Of a stretch of 57,756 nt of DNA, positions 1 through 9,139 are shown one piece after another. The translations under genes were made by a program, and so were the position numbers. The notes beneath the pieces were generated by a model that saw only the letters and a program-made list of their open reading frames with translations, did not search any database and was not told the DNA's origin. Position 1 is the stretch's first letter; each line of letters starts with the position of its first letter. The stretch comes from Streptomyces albicerus (lineage in GTDB: Bacteria > Actinomycetota > Actinomycetes > Streptomycetales > Streptomycetaceae): contig NZ_VWMY01000054.1 of the NCBI RefSeq assembly GCF_008905045.1, forward strand, positions 23,476 through 81,231, written 5' to 3'.

Positions 1-126
1 TACTGCCACCGGCAGGTGATCCACACGATCCGGTGTCTGTCCGGTCCGGCACAGCCCTGTTCGTTGGCGGCGGTCTGGATGCCCTCGACGATGCGGGCGG
101 ACAAGGCGCGTTGGGTGGCGCGAGGC

Positions 127-1578
127 TCAGATGGCGGCTGGGGCGCCGGCCGGAGTATCCCCTGGGGCGAGGTCGGCAACTGGGCCACCGGTCTTGCGCC
201 GGCTGGGGATAAGGAACGTCAGTGCCGCCGCCACGCTGAGCGCACCGGTAGCGAACCAGAGCGCCGGGATCAGTCCGTCCACGAACAGCGAGGCGGACTC
301 GTAGCCGCCCTGGGCGGAGAAGATGGCCGCCAGGGACGCGACACCGATGGCGCCGCCGACCTCTCGGATGGCGTTGTTGGCGCCGGAGGCGATGCCCTCT
401 TCCTCCGGGCGGACCGTGCTCATGACGAGGTTGGCGGTGGGGGCGTAGAACATGCCCGTGCCGATCCCGCAGAGGATCAGCGCGGGCAGCAGGTCGGGGT
501 AGTGCACCTGCGGCTCGACGGCCAGCGCCCAGAGCCCCAGGCCCACGGCCTGTAGGGCAAGCCCCACCGCGACGACCGGTCCGCCGCCGATGCGGTCGGA
601 GAGGGCTCCTGCGAGCGGTCCGGCGATCATGGGCATCGCGGTCCAGGGCAGCATCCGTATGCCTGCTTCCATCGGCGAGTAGCCGCCGATGTCCTGGAAG
701 TACTGGGTGAGCAGGAAGACCGCTCCGAATGTGCCGAGTATCATCAGCAGGCTGGCGGCGTTGATGGCGCTGAAGGAGGGGTGACGGAACAGGTGCATCG
801 GCAGCATCGGGTGCTTGGCGCGCTGTTCCCAGGCGACGAAGGCGACCAGCAGGAGGGCGCCGCCGATCAGGCCGCCCAGTACCGGGGTGCTGGTCCAGCC
901 GTCGGCGTTGCCGCGGACCAGGGCGTAGACGATGCCGAACAGACCGCCGCTGGCCAGCACGGTTCCGGTCAGGTCCAGGCTCGGGTTGGGGCCTTGGCTC
1001 TCGCTCAGGCGCAGCAGGGCCAGAGGAATCAGCGCCAGGCCGATCGGGACGTTCACCCAGAAGATCCACTGCCAGGAGACGTACTCGGTGAGCGCGCCGC
1101 CGATGAGCGGTCCCATGGCGACGGCGAGGCCGCTGGCCGCGCCCCAGATGCCGAAGGCGACACCGCGCCGCTCGGCGGGGACGGCGGCCGACAGCAGGGT
1201 CAGGGTGAGCGGGGTGATGATCGCGGCGCCGAAGCCCTGCACCGCGCGGGCGGCGATCAGTTCGTTCATGCCCGGAGCGAGTGCGGCCGCGGCGGACGCG
1301 GCGGTGAAGATGCCAAGACCGAGGACGAACAGCCGTCGGCGGCCGAAACGGTCACCCAGGGAAGCGCCGAACATCATCAGCACGGCGAAGGTGAGCGTGT
1401 AGGCGCTCACCGTCCACTCGAGATCTTCCAGGCCGCCGCCGAGGTCATCGCGGATGGAGGGCAGAGCGGTGGTGACGATCAGGTTGTCGAGCGCGGTGAT
1501 GAATCCCGCCGTGCTGGTGATGAACACGGCCCACACGGTGCTGCTGCGCCGGGCCGCTTGCTTGCTTTGCTGTTCCAT
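127..1578 (-). CDS. MFS drug efflux transporter, DHA2 (14-TM) family
   Basis: Proton-driven multidrug exporter of the inner membrane, 483 residues, the usual DHA2 length. Hydrophobic segments run along the whole protein. Motif A (GDRFGRRR, residues 75-82) follows TM2, and a motif C-like GPLIGG and the WQWIFWVNVPIG element come in the first half. An ATG 36 bases upstream (1614) is in frame, but MEQQSKQ at 1578 matches usual family starts better. The gene lies 125 bases downstream of a response regulator on the same strand, which may control it. The substrate cannot be read from the sequence. Confidence 0.9.
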   Translation of the reverse strand: MEQQSKQAARRSSTVWAVFITSTAGFITALDNLIVTTALPSIRDDLGGGLEDLEWTVSAYTLTFAVLMMFGASLGDRFGRRRLFVLGLGIFTAASAAAALAPGMNELIAARAVQGFGAAIITPLTLTLLSAAVPAERRGVAFGIWGAASGLAVAMGPLIGGALTEYVSWQWIFWVNVPIGLALIPLALLRLSESQGPNPSLDLTGTVLASGGLFGIVYALVRGNADGWTSTPVLGGLIGGALLLVAFVAWEQRAKHPMLPMHLFRHPSFSAINAASLLMILGTFGAVFLLTQYFQDIGGYSPMEAGIRMLPWTAMPMIAGPLAGALSDRIGGGPVVAVGLALQAVGLGLWALAVEPQVHYPDLLPALILCGIGTGMFYAPTANLVMSTVRPEEEGIASGANNAIREVGGAIGVASLAAIFSAQGGYESASLFVDGLIPALWFATGALSVAAALTFLIPSRRKTGGPVADLAPGDTPAGAPAAI

Positions 1579-1703
1579 GACTTCCCTTGACGGACTGGGT
1601 TGGTAATTGATCATTTGGATGACGCTGCCGGTGCTCGGTGTGAAGCCGGGCCCCGTCAGCGGCAGGCTGCGTGCGGATCCCCGCGTGAGGGAGTGAGGGA
1701 ACC

Positions 1704-2450
1704 TCAGCCGGTCGCGGGCAGAGCGTCAGGACCTCTGCGGCCGGCGCTGACTGCGTGCGGTGGTGCTGGTCGTGCGGGTCTGACCAGTCCGGTGTCGTAG
1801 GCGAAGATCACGGCCTGGACGCGGTCGCGGGCGCCGATCTTGGCGAGGATGTGGCTGACGTGGGTCTTCACGGTGGATTCGGCCAACGACAACCGTTGGC
1901 CGATCTCGAGGTTGCTCCAGCCGGAGGCAATGGCGGTCAGCACCTCGCGCTCGCGCTGGGTCAGGGATTCGTGTTCGCGCTGGGTCAGGACGGCGAGCTG
2001 CCTCTTTTGGCCTGGGGCGCGGCCGGGCAGCCGGTCGGAGAAGACGTCGATGAGCTCGCGAGTCAGGCCGGGGGCGATGACCATGTCCCCGGCGGCCACG
2101 GACCGGATACCGGCGACGAGTGCGTCGGGCAGGGCGTCCTTCAGCAGAAACCCCCTGGCACCGGCGCGCAGGGCGTCGTACGCGTGCTCGTCGATGTCGA
2201 AGGTGGTCAGGACCAGGACGTGGGAACGGCCTCCGGACTCGACGATGCGGCGAGTGGCCTCGATGCCGTCCATGCCGGGCATCCGTACGTCCATGAGTAC
2301 GACGTCGGGGCGCAGTTCGGCTGTTTTGCGGACGGCTTCGGTTCCGTGGGCGGCCTCGCCCACCACGGTCAGATCGGGGTGCTGTTCCAGAAGCATCCGG
2401 AAGCCGAAGCGCTGCAGGGCGTGGTCGTCGACGATGAGAACGGTGGTCAT
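1704..2450 (-). CDS. NarL/LuxR-type two-component response regulator
   Basis: 248-residue DNA-binding response regulator. The receiver domain (about 1-120) has acidic residues D8 and D9 and phospho-acceptor D54 in LMDVRMPGMDG. A LuxR-type helix-turn-helix occupies about 178-240 (LTQREREVLTAIASG, then STVKTHVSHIL). The frame stays open upstream to 2822, but MTTVLIVDD at 2450 is the family start. A residues-long insert with two LTQRE copies (LTQREHESLTQREREVL) precedes the HTH, which looks like a small local duplication. The partner kinase should lie immediately upstream, and only its wreckage is there. Confidence 0.92.
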   Translation of the reverse strand: MTTVLIVDDHALQRFGFRMLLEQHPDLTVVGEAAHGTEAVRKTAELRPDVVLMDVRMPGMDGIEATRRIVESGGRSHVLVLTTFDIDEHAYDALRAGARGFLLKDALPDALVAGIRSVAAGDMVIAPGLTRELIDVFSDRLPGRAPGQKRQLAVLTQREHESLTQREREVLTAIASGWSNLEIGQRLSLAESTVKTHVSHILAKIGARDRVQAVIFAYDTGLVRPARPAPPHAVSAGRRGPDALPATG

Positions 2451-2740
2451 GCCAAGTCTCCGTGTGGGCGGTGGTGGGGGTGGTGGGGACGAGAAGGGCA
2501 CGGACGGTCCGGTCGCCGCGGGCGTCGGGGCCCGCGGCGACTCCACTTGGCAGAGGGCGGCCCGCTCACGTATGCCGAAAGGCCTCTGGTCACCGCCGTC
2601 ACGGCCGTCCACCCGTGGGTGCACGACGGTCCGGTGTCCTCGGCGGTGACGTCTACCGCGTCGAGGGCGGGGGTGACGATGACGCGTGCCGCGGTGTGCG
2701 GGGCGGCGTACTTCTCCTTGCTGCCGTTGCTTTGAGATCT
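2451..2740 (-). pseudogene. Decayed C-terminus of the cognate sensor histidine kinase
   Basis: Three reading frames on the minus strand each give a piece of the HATPase region of a NarX/DesK-type kinase, in the correct order. First comes TAARVIVTPALDAVDVTAED followed by TGP (like the N-box strand and DDGxG segment), then GIRERAALC (the G2-box GMRERAALxGG), then VAAGPDARGDRTVRALLVP (the family tail). At least two frameshifts separate them, and the N-terminal sensor and dimerisation parts are missing. Its end abuts the response regulator start, the normal order of such operons. Confidence 0.7.
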
Positions 2741-3022
2741 TGGTGGTTGCTTCACGGTCGACGGTCGGCCGGCCGGTTGAGTGTGCGGAGTTGTCTGTCG
2801 AAGGCCCGTGCGGGAACGACATGGCGGAGCGTGTTGATGCCTCCGGTGGTCGGGCCGACGGTGCAGCGCAGTTTCGCGAATGCGCTGATCACGTCTCCGA
2901 CGCTACTGACGAAGGGGTGGCAGCGGATCCGTCACCGTATCCGTCATGGAACTGCCAAATCTGGTTGAACGCGGGTACCGGGAGTGGCTCCGGGCGACAG
3001 CAGCCCCTTAAGCTTTCAACAA
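2741..3022. other. Intergenic region, no gene seen
   Basis: This stretch lies between the kinase remnant and the LAL regulator. A GTG at 2984 is in frame with the downstream gene and would add 13 residues. No clear ribosome site, operator or coding signal was found. Confidence 0.4.
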
Positions 3023-5800
3023 ATGGACCTATACGGACGGCGCCAGGAGCAGGCAGCCCTCGACCGGATCCTTGACGGTGCTCGGCAGGGCGACGGGGCA
3101 ACGCTGGTGTTGTGGGGTGACCCCGGCATCGGCAAGACCGCCCTGCTGGAATACGTGGCCGAGTCCGCGGCTGCGGACTTCACCGTCTTGCGATGCGGGG
3201 GCACTCGCCTGGAGTCGGGGCTGACGTTCGCCGCACTGCACGAATTGCTGTGGCCGGTGAAGGAGCGGATCAGTACGCTCCCGGAGCCGCAGGCCAACGC
3301 CTTGAACGGGGCGCTCGGTACCAGCAACGACGTGGCGGACCGGTTCCTGATCGGCGTGGCCGTACTGACGCTCGTCGGCGAGCTGGCCGAAGAACGGCCG
3401 GTGCTGATCATCGCCGACGACGCCCAATGGCTCGACGAGCCATCCGCACAGTGCCTGGCCTTCGCCGCGCGCCGACTGCGCAACGGGCCCGTGGTCATGC
3501 TCCTCACCGGACACGACGACCCCGTCGACGGCCCCTGGGAGAAACTGGCGGCCATGGAGGTCCGGGAGCTGGGCGACGAGGACGCCCGGCTCCTCGCCAG
3601 TGCCGTCGCTCCGCACGCGGACGAGTCAGTGATCCGCCGCACGATCCGCGCGGCAGCCGGAAATCCCCTCGCACTCCAGGAGCTGACCACGTCCGTGGCG
3701 GCCGGCGACATCTCGGCGCACCCTCTTGCCGATGAGCGGATCGCCGTCGGGCCACGCCTGCGCCGTGCCTTCCGAGCACGGATCGAGAGGTTGTCCGCGC
3801 CTGCCCGCACCGCGCTCCTTCTCGCCGCCGCCGATGACCGTAGTGATCGCAACACCGTGTACCAGGCCGGTGTCGTGCTCGGCCTCGACGCAGTCGCGTG
3901 GGACGAGGCGCTGCACTCGGGCCTGCTCACCATGCGCTCGGACGGGCGGATCCGCTTCCGCCACCAACTGATGGAGGCGGTGGTCTACGAGGAGGCGCCG
4001 CCCGCCAACCGCCAGGCCGTACATCATGCGCTCGCCTCCGTACTGACTGGTGAGAACGCCGACGAGTTGCGCCCGTGGCACCTCGCCGCGGCTTCGGAGG
4101 CCGTGGGCCGACCTGACGAGGAGGTGGCCCGGCTGCTGGAAGAGTCGGCCCACCGGTCCTGGGCACGCGGTGGCTGTGCCACGGCGGCTCGTGCCCTGCG
4201 GCGTGCGGCGAAGCTGTCCCCCTCCACGGACGACGCGGCCAGACGACTGGCTCACGGAGCGAGGGCGGCCTGGGAGGCCGGCCACGTCGACGTGGCGCGG
4301 GGAATGCTGGAGCGGGCCGAAGGGGTCTCCTCCGCATCCACGGTCGCGGATCTCAGCGAGGGGTTGCGCGGGCTGATCGAGTTCGCGCACGGCGATCTGG
4401 AAACCGCCTGCCGTCAGCTGACCCGGGACATGGAGCGGGTGGCCGATCCCGGGCAGGCGTTCAGGCTCGGCAGCATGGCGCTGCGGGCTGCGTGGGCGGC
4501 CAGTCGTGGCGCACTTCAGCGCGAGGCGCTCCAGCGGCTCGAGCGGCGGCTCCCGCAAGGGGGCTTCTCGAACGCCGAGCTGCTGCCGTTGCTGCGCCAA
4601 TGGTGGACGGAGGACGGGGGCGGCGGCGCCGATGACCGCGACCAGGGCGTGGCCCCCGTCGCTGACATCCTCACCCGGCTCAGCGGCAGTTCCTGGCTCC
4701 TGATGCCACCGGCACCGCTGGCGGTGGCCTGGGGCATCGAGTCCGCCCTCCAGGAGGCGCTCCGCCGTGAAATCGACACGCTGCGGCACACGGACCAGGT
4801 CACTGCCCTGACCCAGGCGCTGGCCCAGACCGTGGCGCCCGACATCGCGCAAGGCTCCTGGACCTCGGCCAAGGCGAACGCCCTTGAGGGGCTCCAAGTG
4901 GCCCAGGGGACCGGCGACGACCACTTGGCGGGGCAGTGCCGCACCGGTCTCGGATGGCTGGCAGCCGCGCAAGGCGATGAGCGGACCGTCAGGGACGTCG
5001 CCGACCGGACCATCGAGGTTTGGGTGCCGCGTGGGGTGCGCGTCTTCAGCGCCTGCGCGGAGTGGAACCTCGGTATGTCGGCGCTCTTCGCCGGCCGGGC
5101 CGAGGAGGCGCTGGACCGCCTGGTCCGGCTGGGCGAGGACGGACACCACGCGGCGAACGCCACCGTCGCGCTGCTCGCCGCGCCGGACACCGCCGAGGCC
5201 GCGGTCCAGGCCGGGCAGCGGGCGACGGCCGAGGAACAGGCGCGGTTGCTGCGGCGGTGGGCCGAGCGGACCAACGCGGCGTGGGTGATCTCCGCGACGC
5301 ACCTGGTCCATGCACTGCTGGCGTCGGGGGCGGATGCGGAGAAGCAGTTCCGGCTTGCACTGGATGTCCCCGGAGCCGCGTCTCGGCCCTTCAACTACGC
5401 CCGCACGCGCCTGCTGTACGGCGAGTGGCTGCGGCGGGCCCGCCGTCGTACCGACGCCCGGATACAGCTGGCCGAAGCCGCGGAAACCTTCCAGCGACTC
5501 GACGCGGCTCCGTTGCTCGCCCGCACCCGGGCCGAACAGGAGCTGACCGGGCAGCAACCGCAACGGGACTCCGCGCGGGCACGGGCACAGGACACCCCAA
5601 CGACCCTCACGGCGCAGGAGTTGAGAGTCGTACGGCTGGCCGCGGAGGGACTCACCAACCGGGAGATCGGAGCACAGCTGCTGATCAGTCCCCGCACGGT
5701 GGGTCATCACCTGGCCAACGTGTTCCCCAAGCTCGGCATCGTCTCGCGCGCCGACCTCGCGCGCGTCGACTTCGAGGACGGACTGCGTTTGATGGGGTGA
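3023..5800 (+). CDS. LuxR-family regulator with N-terminal ATPase (LAL type)
   Basis: 925-residue large ATP-binding LuxR regulator. It opens with MDLYGRRQE, the usual LAL start. It has a Walker A GDPGIGKT (32-39), a Walker B VLIIADDAQWLDE (about 127-139), a long helical TPR/MalT-like middle, and a C-terminal LuxR helix-turn-helix (about 862-918, LTAQELRVVRLAAEGLTNREIG). An in-frame GTG at 2984 is a possible earlier start; neither start has a strong ribosome site. LAL proteins often activate nearby catabolic or antibiotic genes, but the target here is unknown. The next gene is convergent. Confidence 0.93.
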   Translation: MDLYGRRQEQAALDRILDGARQGDGATLVLWGDPGIGKTALLEYVAESAAADFTVLRCGGTRLESGLTFAALHELLWPVKERISTLPEPQANALNGALGTSNDVADRFLIGVAVLTLVGELAEERPVLIIADDAQWLDEPSAQCLAFAARRLRNGPVVMLLTGHDDPVDGPWEKLAAMEVRELGDEDARLLASAVAPHADESVIRRTIRAAAGNPLALQELTTSVAAGDISAHPLADERIAVGPRLRRAFRARIERLSAPARTALLLAAADDRSDRNTVYQAGVVLGLDAVAWDEALHSGLLTMRSDGRIRFRHQLMEAVVYEEAPPANRQAVHHALASVLTGENADELRPWHLAAASEAVGRPDEEVARLLEESAHRSWARGGCATAARALRRAAKLSPSTDDAARRLAHGARAAWEAGHVDVARGMLERAEGVSSASTVADLSEGLRGLIEFAHGDLETACRQLTRDMERVADPGQAFRLGSMALRAAWAASRGALQREALQRLERRLPQGGFSNAELLPLLRQWWTEDGGGGADDRDQGVAPVADILTRLSGSSWLLMPPAPLAVAWGIESALQEALRREIDTLRHTDQVTALTQALAQTVAPDIAQGSWTSAKANALEGLQVAQGTGDDHLAGQCRTGLGWLAAAQGDERTVRDVADRTIEVWVPRGVRVFSACAEWNLGMSALFAGRAEEALDRLVRLGEDGHHAANATVALLAAPDTAEAAVQAGQRATAEEQARLLRRWAERTNAAWVISATHLVHALLASGADAEKQFRLALDVPGAASRPFNYARTRLLYGEWLRRARRRTDARIQLAEAAETFQRLDAAPLLARTRAEQELTGQQPQRDSARARAQDTPTTLTAQELRVVRLAAEGLTNREIGAQLLISPRTVGHHLANVFPKLGIVSRADLARVDFEDGLRLMG

Positions 5801-5967
5801 CCGGCGGTATCCCGGGGCTGCCCGAGTGGCTCGCCGATGCTGCCAGGATTCGGACGAAGGGAACCCGGTACGGCGGGACTATGGCGAACGCCATTCCTCC
5901 GGCCGTGGCGGTGCACCGATGCGGCCGGTTCGTCATCGCGTTCGCAGAGCGGTAGGTGCGGTGGTGC

Positions 5968-6927
5968 TCAGTGGGTGGGGGACAGAGCGCCGCGGAAGGT
6001 GCGCCGGTAGGCGAGCGGTGAGACGCCGATGGCGGCATGCAGGTGTTCTCGTAGCGATGTGCCGCCGGCGAAGCCGACTTGGCCGGCGATCTCGTCCACC
6101 GGCTGGTCGGTGGTTTCCAGGAGGTGTCGTGCCCGGTCGACGCGCTGCTGGATCAGCCAGCGTCCCGGGCTCATGCCCACCTCTTCGGTGAAGCGGCGGG
6201 CGAAGGTGCGCAGGCTCATGTGGGAGTGCTCGGCGAGGTCCGTCAGAGTCATGGGTTCGTGGAGGTTCTCCAGCGCCCACTGGCGGGCGGTGGCCGTTCC
6301 GCTGGCCGTGGCCTCGGGCACCGGGTGCTGGATGTACTGCGCCTGTCCTCCGTCGCGCCACGGGGGGACGATGCACATGCGGGCCACCTGGTTGGCGACT
6401 TCACTGCCGTGGTCCTTGCGGATGATGTGCAGGCAGACGTCGAGACCGGAGGCGGCGCCGGCCGAGGTCAGCACATCTCCGTCGTCGATGAAAAGGACGT
6501 CGGGATCCAGTGCGACCTGTGGGAACCATGCGCGGAAGAGGTCCGCGACCATCCAGTGGGTGGTGGCCGGCCGGCCGTCGAGGAGACCGGCTGCGGCGAG
6601 GACGAAGGCGCCGGTGCAGATCGATACCAGGCGGGTGCCTGGAGCCACGGACGCGAGCGCCTGGACCACGGCTTGCGGCACTTCCCGGGGGGCGGCGCTG
6701 GGGACGAAAGGCGGGATGACGACGGTGTCGGCGGTGCGCAGCGCCTCCGGGCCGTGCTCGACGGTGATCGAGAAGTCGGAGTTGGTGCGTACCGGGCGGC
6801 CGTCGACGCTACAGGTCAGGACCTCGTAGCGGCCGTCCGCCGCCTCGAAGACCCGGCTTGGGATGCCCAGTTCAAAGGGGTACACACCGTCTACGGCCAG
6901 AACGACGACTCGGTGAATGGGTGTCAT
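5968..6927 (-). CDS. GlxA-type transcriptional regulator (DJ-1/PfpI domain plus AraC HTH)
   Basis: 319-residue AraC-family regulator. Residues 1-190 form a DJ-1/PfpI-like sensing domain containing ICTGAFVLAAAGLLDG with nucleophile-elbow Cys at 104. Residues about 215-315 form the double AraC helix-turn-helix (LTDLAEHSHMSLRTFARRF, then VGFAGGTSLREH). An ATG 30 bases upstream is in frame, but MTPIHRVVVLAVDGV is the family start. It is divergent from the MDR-SnoaL fusion gene and probably regulates it. The region between them contains a duplicated promoter segment. Confidence 0.92.
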   Translation of the reverse strand: MTPIHRVVVLAVDGVYPFELGIPSRVFEAADGRYEVLTCSVDGRPVRTNSDFSITVEHGPEALRTADTVVIPPFVPSAAPREVPQAVVQALASVAPGTRLVSICTGAFVLAAAGLLDGRPATTHWMVADLFRAWFPQVALDPDVLFIDDGDVLTSAGAASGLDVCLHIIRKDHGSEVANQVARMCIVPPWRDGGQAQYIQHPVPEATASGTATARQWALENLHEPMTLTDLAEHSHMSLRTFARRFTEEVGMSPGRWLIQQRVDRARHLLETTDQPVDEIAGQVGFAGGTSLREHLHAAIGVSPLAYRRTFRGALSPTH

Positions 6928-7002
6928 GGCGTGATCCCGTCGAAGATTGGAATTCATGCCACGATATCGGACGGTGACGGCAACACGCTGGACGCATGAC
7001 GC
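6923..7002. repeat. Promoter-region direct repeat, copy A
   Basis: The segment starting CATGGCGTGATCCCGT and ending ACGCTGGACGCATGACG closely matches copy B at 7160-7240 in both ends and internal order. It carries the start codon of the AraC regulator on the minus strand. On the plus strand it carries an ATG in the same place as the MDR gene start in copy B. Confidence 0.75.
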
Positions 7003-7015
7003 GCAGGGTCACCTT

Positions 7016-7041
7016 GCGCGCCACAACTCCATGTTCTGACG
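7016..7041 (+). pseudogene. Remnant of the 3' end of an MDR-SnoaL gene copy
   Basis: The bases around 7026-7041 (CTCCATGTTCTGACGACG) nearly repeat the true gene end at 8971-8987 (CACCATGTTCTGACGACG), including the SMF/TMF-stop ending. Placed just after promoter copy A, this reads as the scar of a tandem copy whose body was deleted. Confidence 0.55.
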
Positions 7042-7051
7042 ACGAGATGTC

Positions 7052-7080
7052 AGGGTTCCGGCGACAGGCGCCGGAACCCT
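7052..7080 (+). terminator. Hairpin terminator
   Basis: Perfect 12-bp stem AGGGTTCCGGCG / CGCCGGAACCCT with a 5-base loop. It lies just after the MDR gene-end remnant, consistent with a terminator kept from the lost copy. It has no T-tract, as is common in Streptomyces. Confidence 0.7.
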
Positions 7081-7159
7081 GAGTACTACGTTTCACGCGT
7101 CGACTCCCTCCAGCGCGGCGAGTCTGGGTGTGGCCGACGCAATGAATCGTCGAACGTAC

Positions 7160-7240
7160 GCCATGGCGTGATCCCGTTGAAAGTTGGCATTCATGCCATG
7201 GCGCCTGGGAGTCGCAGGCCGCAACGCTGGACGCATGACG
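7160..7240. repeat. Promoter-region direct repeat, copy B
   Basis: Second copy of the 6923-7002 segment; it directly precedes the functional MDR-SnoaL gene start at 7235. On the minus strand it also keeps an ATG followed by about 22 open codons (7093-7164), probably a remnant of a second regulator start. Confidence 0.75.
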
Positions 7241-8983
7241 AACTCCAATACCGCCACCATGCGCGCCATCCGCCAGGAGACCCACGGTTCCCCCGAGGTG
7301 CTCAAAGAGGTCGAAGTTCCCAGGCCCGAACCGGGGTTGAGTGAGATCCTGATCGCCGTCCGCGCGGCCGGCGTCAACCCGACCGACTGGTGGAACCGCG
7401 CCCAGCCCATGACCGCCAACGGCCTGCCCCTCATCCTTGGCTGGGACGTCTCCGGAGTCGTCGAGGCCGTCGGCACCGGCGTCACCCTGTTCAAGCCGGG
7501 CGACGAGGTCTTCGGCATGCTGCCCTACCCCCACGGGGTCGGCGCCCACGCCGAGTACGTGACCGCCCCCGCCCGTGCCTTCGCGTACAAGCCCGCCGGC
7601 ATCGACCACGTCCAGGCCGGCGCGCTCCCGCTCGCGGCCCTGACCGCATACCAGGCACTCGTCGACACCGCCGATGTCCAGCCCGGGCAGCGCGTCCTCA
7701 TCCACGCGGCCGCCGGCGGCGTCGGCCATCTCGCCGTCCAGATCGCCAAGTCCCGCGGCGCGTACGTCATCGGCACCGCCAGCGCCGCCAAGCACGACTT
7801 CCTGCGTTCCCTGGGAGTCGACGAGGCCATCGACTACCACACGGTCGACTTCACCGAGGCCGCCAAGGACATCGATGTGGTCCTCGACCCGATCTCCTTG
7901 GACACCGTCGCCCGCGCCCGCTCCCTCGCCGTGCTGCGCCCGGGCGGCACCCTCGTCTCGATCCTGCCGGTACCCATCGACCCCGACGAACTGGCGGACA
8001 TCGCCGAGCGGGGCATCCGCTACGAGGCCCTCCTCGTCGAGGCCGACCGCGCCGGCATGCAAGCCATCGCCGACCTCGTCGAAACCGGCGCCCTGCGCGC
8101 CCACATCGAGGCCACCTTCCCGCTCGCCGAGGCCGCCAAGGCCCACACCCTGGGCGAGACCGGCCGCACCACAGGCAAGATCGTGCTGACCGTGGAGGGG
8201 ACGGTGAAGACGCAGATCGCCCAATCCCTCACGACCGTGTTCGAGGGGGGCGACACGACCGTCATCGACCGCCACGTACGGCCGGACTACATCCAGCACA
8301 ACCCGCTCGCCGCCGACGGCCCCGAGGCCATGAAGGCCTTCGGCGCCGGCATGCGACAGCAGTTCCCGGACGCCAAGTACAACGTGTTGCGGGTCCTGTC
8401 CGAGGGCGACCTGGTGCTCCTGCACTCCAACGTCGTCCTCGTTCCCGGCACTCCCGGGATGGCCGTCTTCGACATCTTCCGCTTCCAGGACGGGAAAATC
8501 GCCGAGCACTGGGACATCCTCCAGGAGGTGCCGGCGACCACGGCCAACGGCAACGACATGTTCTCCACCCTCAGCGGGCCGCAGACCGAGGCACCGGAGC
8601 AGCGGTGGTTCACCGCGTACAACAGGAAGTTGGTCACCGCGTTCGTCGACCAGCTCATGGTCCGCAAGGATCTCGCCGCCATCGACACCTACGTGGCCCC
8701 CGAGTACCGTCAGCACAACCCGAACATCCCCGACGGCGCGGCAGGCGTGAAGGCCGGACTGGGCGCGTACATCGAGCAGTTCCCGCAGCTGAGCGTGGAG
8801 CCGAAGCGGGTCATCGCCGAGGGCGACCTGGTGGCCGTCCACAGCCACTACATCGACACACCGGGCGAGCGCGGCCGGGCGGTCCTCGACCTCTTCCGGG
8901 TCAGGGACGGAAAGATCGTCGAGCACTGGGACGCCGTGCAGGACGTGCCGGAGACCTCCGCCAACGACAACACCATGTTCTGA
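7235..8983 (+). CDS. MDR oxidoreductase fused to two SnoaL-like domains
   Basis: 582-residue three-domain protein. Residues 1-322 are a zinc-free medium-chain dehydrogenase/quinone oxidoreductase with the NADPH motif AAAGGVGHLAVQ and no structural-zinc Cys cluster. Residues about 323-450 and 455-582 are two SnoaL-like (NTF2-fold) domains that resemble each other (HVRPDYIQHNP / YVAPEYRQHNP; FRFQDGKIAEHWD / FRVRDGKIVEHWD). SnoaL-like proteins are usually separate ~130-residue proteins, so the fusion is unusual. The start is set by the repeat-B context and the MTNSNTATMRAI start. It is divergent from a GlxA-type regulator. The substrate is unknown. Confidence 0.9.
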   Translation: MTNSNTATMRAIRQETHGSPEVLKEVEVPRPEPGLSEILIAVRAAGVNPTDWWNRAQPMTANGLPLILGWDVSGVVEAVGTGVTLFKPGDEVFGMLPYPHGVGAHAEYVTAPARAFAYKPAGIDHVQAGALPLAALTAYQALVDTADVQPGQRVLIHAAAGGVGHLAVQIAKSRGAYVIGTASAAKHDFLRSLGVDEAIDYHTVDFTEAAKDIDVVLDPISLDTVARARSLAVLRPGGTLVSILPVPIDPDELADIAERGIRYEALLVEADRAGMQAIADLVETGALRAHIEATFPLAEAAKAHTLGETGRTTGKIVLTVEGTVKTQIAQSLTTVFEGGDTTVIDRHVRPDYIQHNPLAADGPEAMKAFGAGMRQQFPDAKYNVLRVLSEGDLVLLHSNVVLVPGTPGMAVFDIFRFQDGKIAEHWDILQEVPATTANGNDMFSTLSGPQTEAPEQRWFTAYNRKLVTAFVDQLMVRKDLAAIDTYVAPEYRQHNPNIPDGAAGVKAGLGAYIEQFPQLSVEPKRVIAEGDLVAVHSHYIDTPGERGRAVLDLFRVRDGKIVEHWDAVQDVPETSANDNTMF

Positions 8984-9005
8984 CGACGATGCTCTGACGG
9001 CCGCC

Positions 9006-9031
9006 GGGTCGTAGCGGCCGCGCTACGACCC
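9006..9031 (+). terminator. Hairpin terminator after MDR-SnoaL gene
   Basis: Perfect 11-bp stem GGGTCGTAGCG / CGCTACGACCC with loop GCCG, 22 bases after the stop codon. Confidence 0.8.
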
Positions 9032-9139
9032 TGGGCAGCGCCCGCAACTGATCTTCACCCTCCAGCGCCCTGAGCCTTCCCGGGGTCCGTCTCGGTGACG
9101 TAGCGTCATCTGGAGCCGTGGCCGACGTTCAAGTTGGGG

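Noticed and set aside
1..135. Minus-strand coding fragment at the window edge
   Set aside because: About 40 codons are open (with ARIVEGIQTAANEQG), but there is no stop, start or recognisable family within the window.
2451..2822. Extension of the response regulator to a 372-residue protein
   Set aside because: The extra residues are Pro/Arg-rich and contain a piece of the broken kinase; receiver domains start at MTTVLIVDD.
6872..8926. 684-codon minus-strand frame opposite the MDR-SnoaL gene
   Set aside because: Antisense artefact of G/C-rich third positions; the plus strand has clear dehydrogenase and SnoaL motifs.
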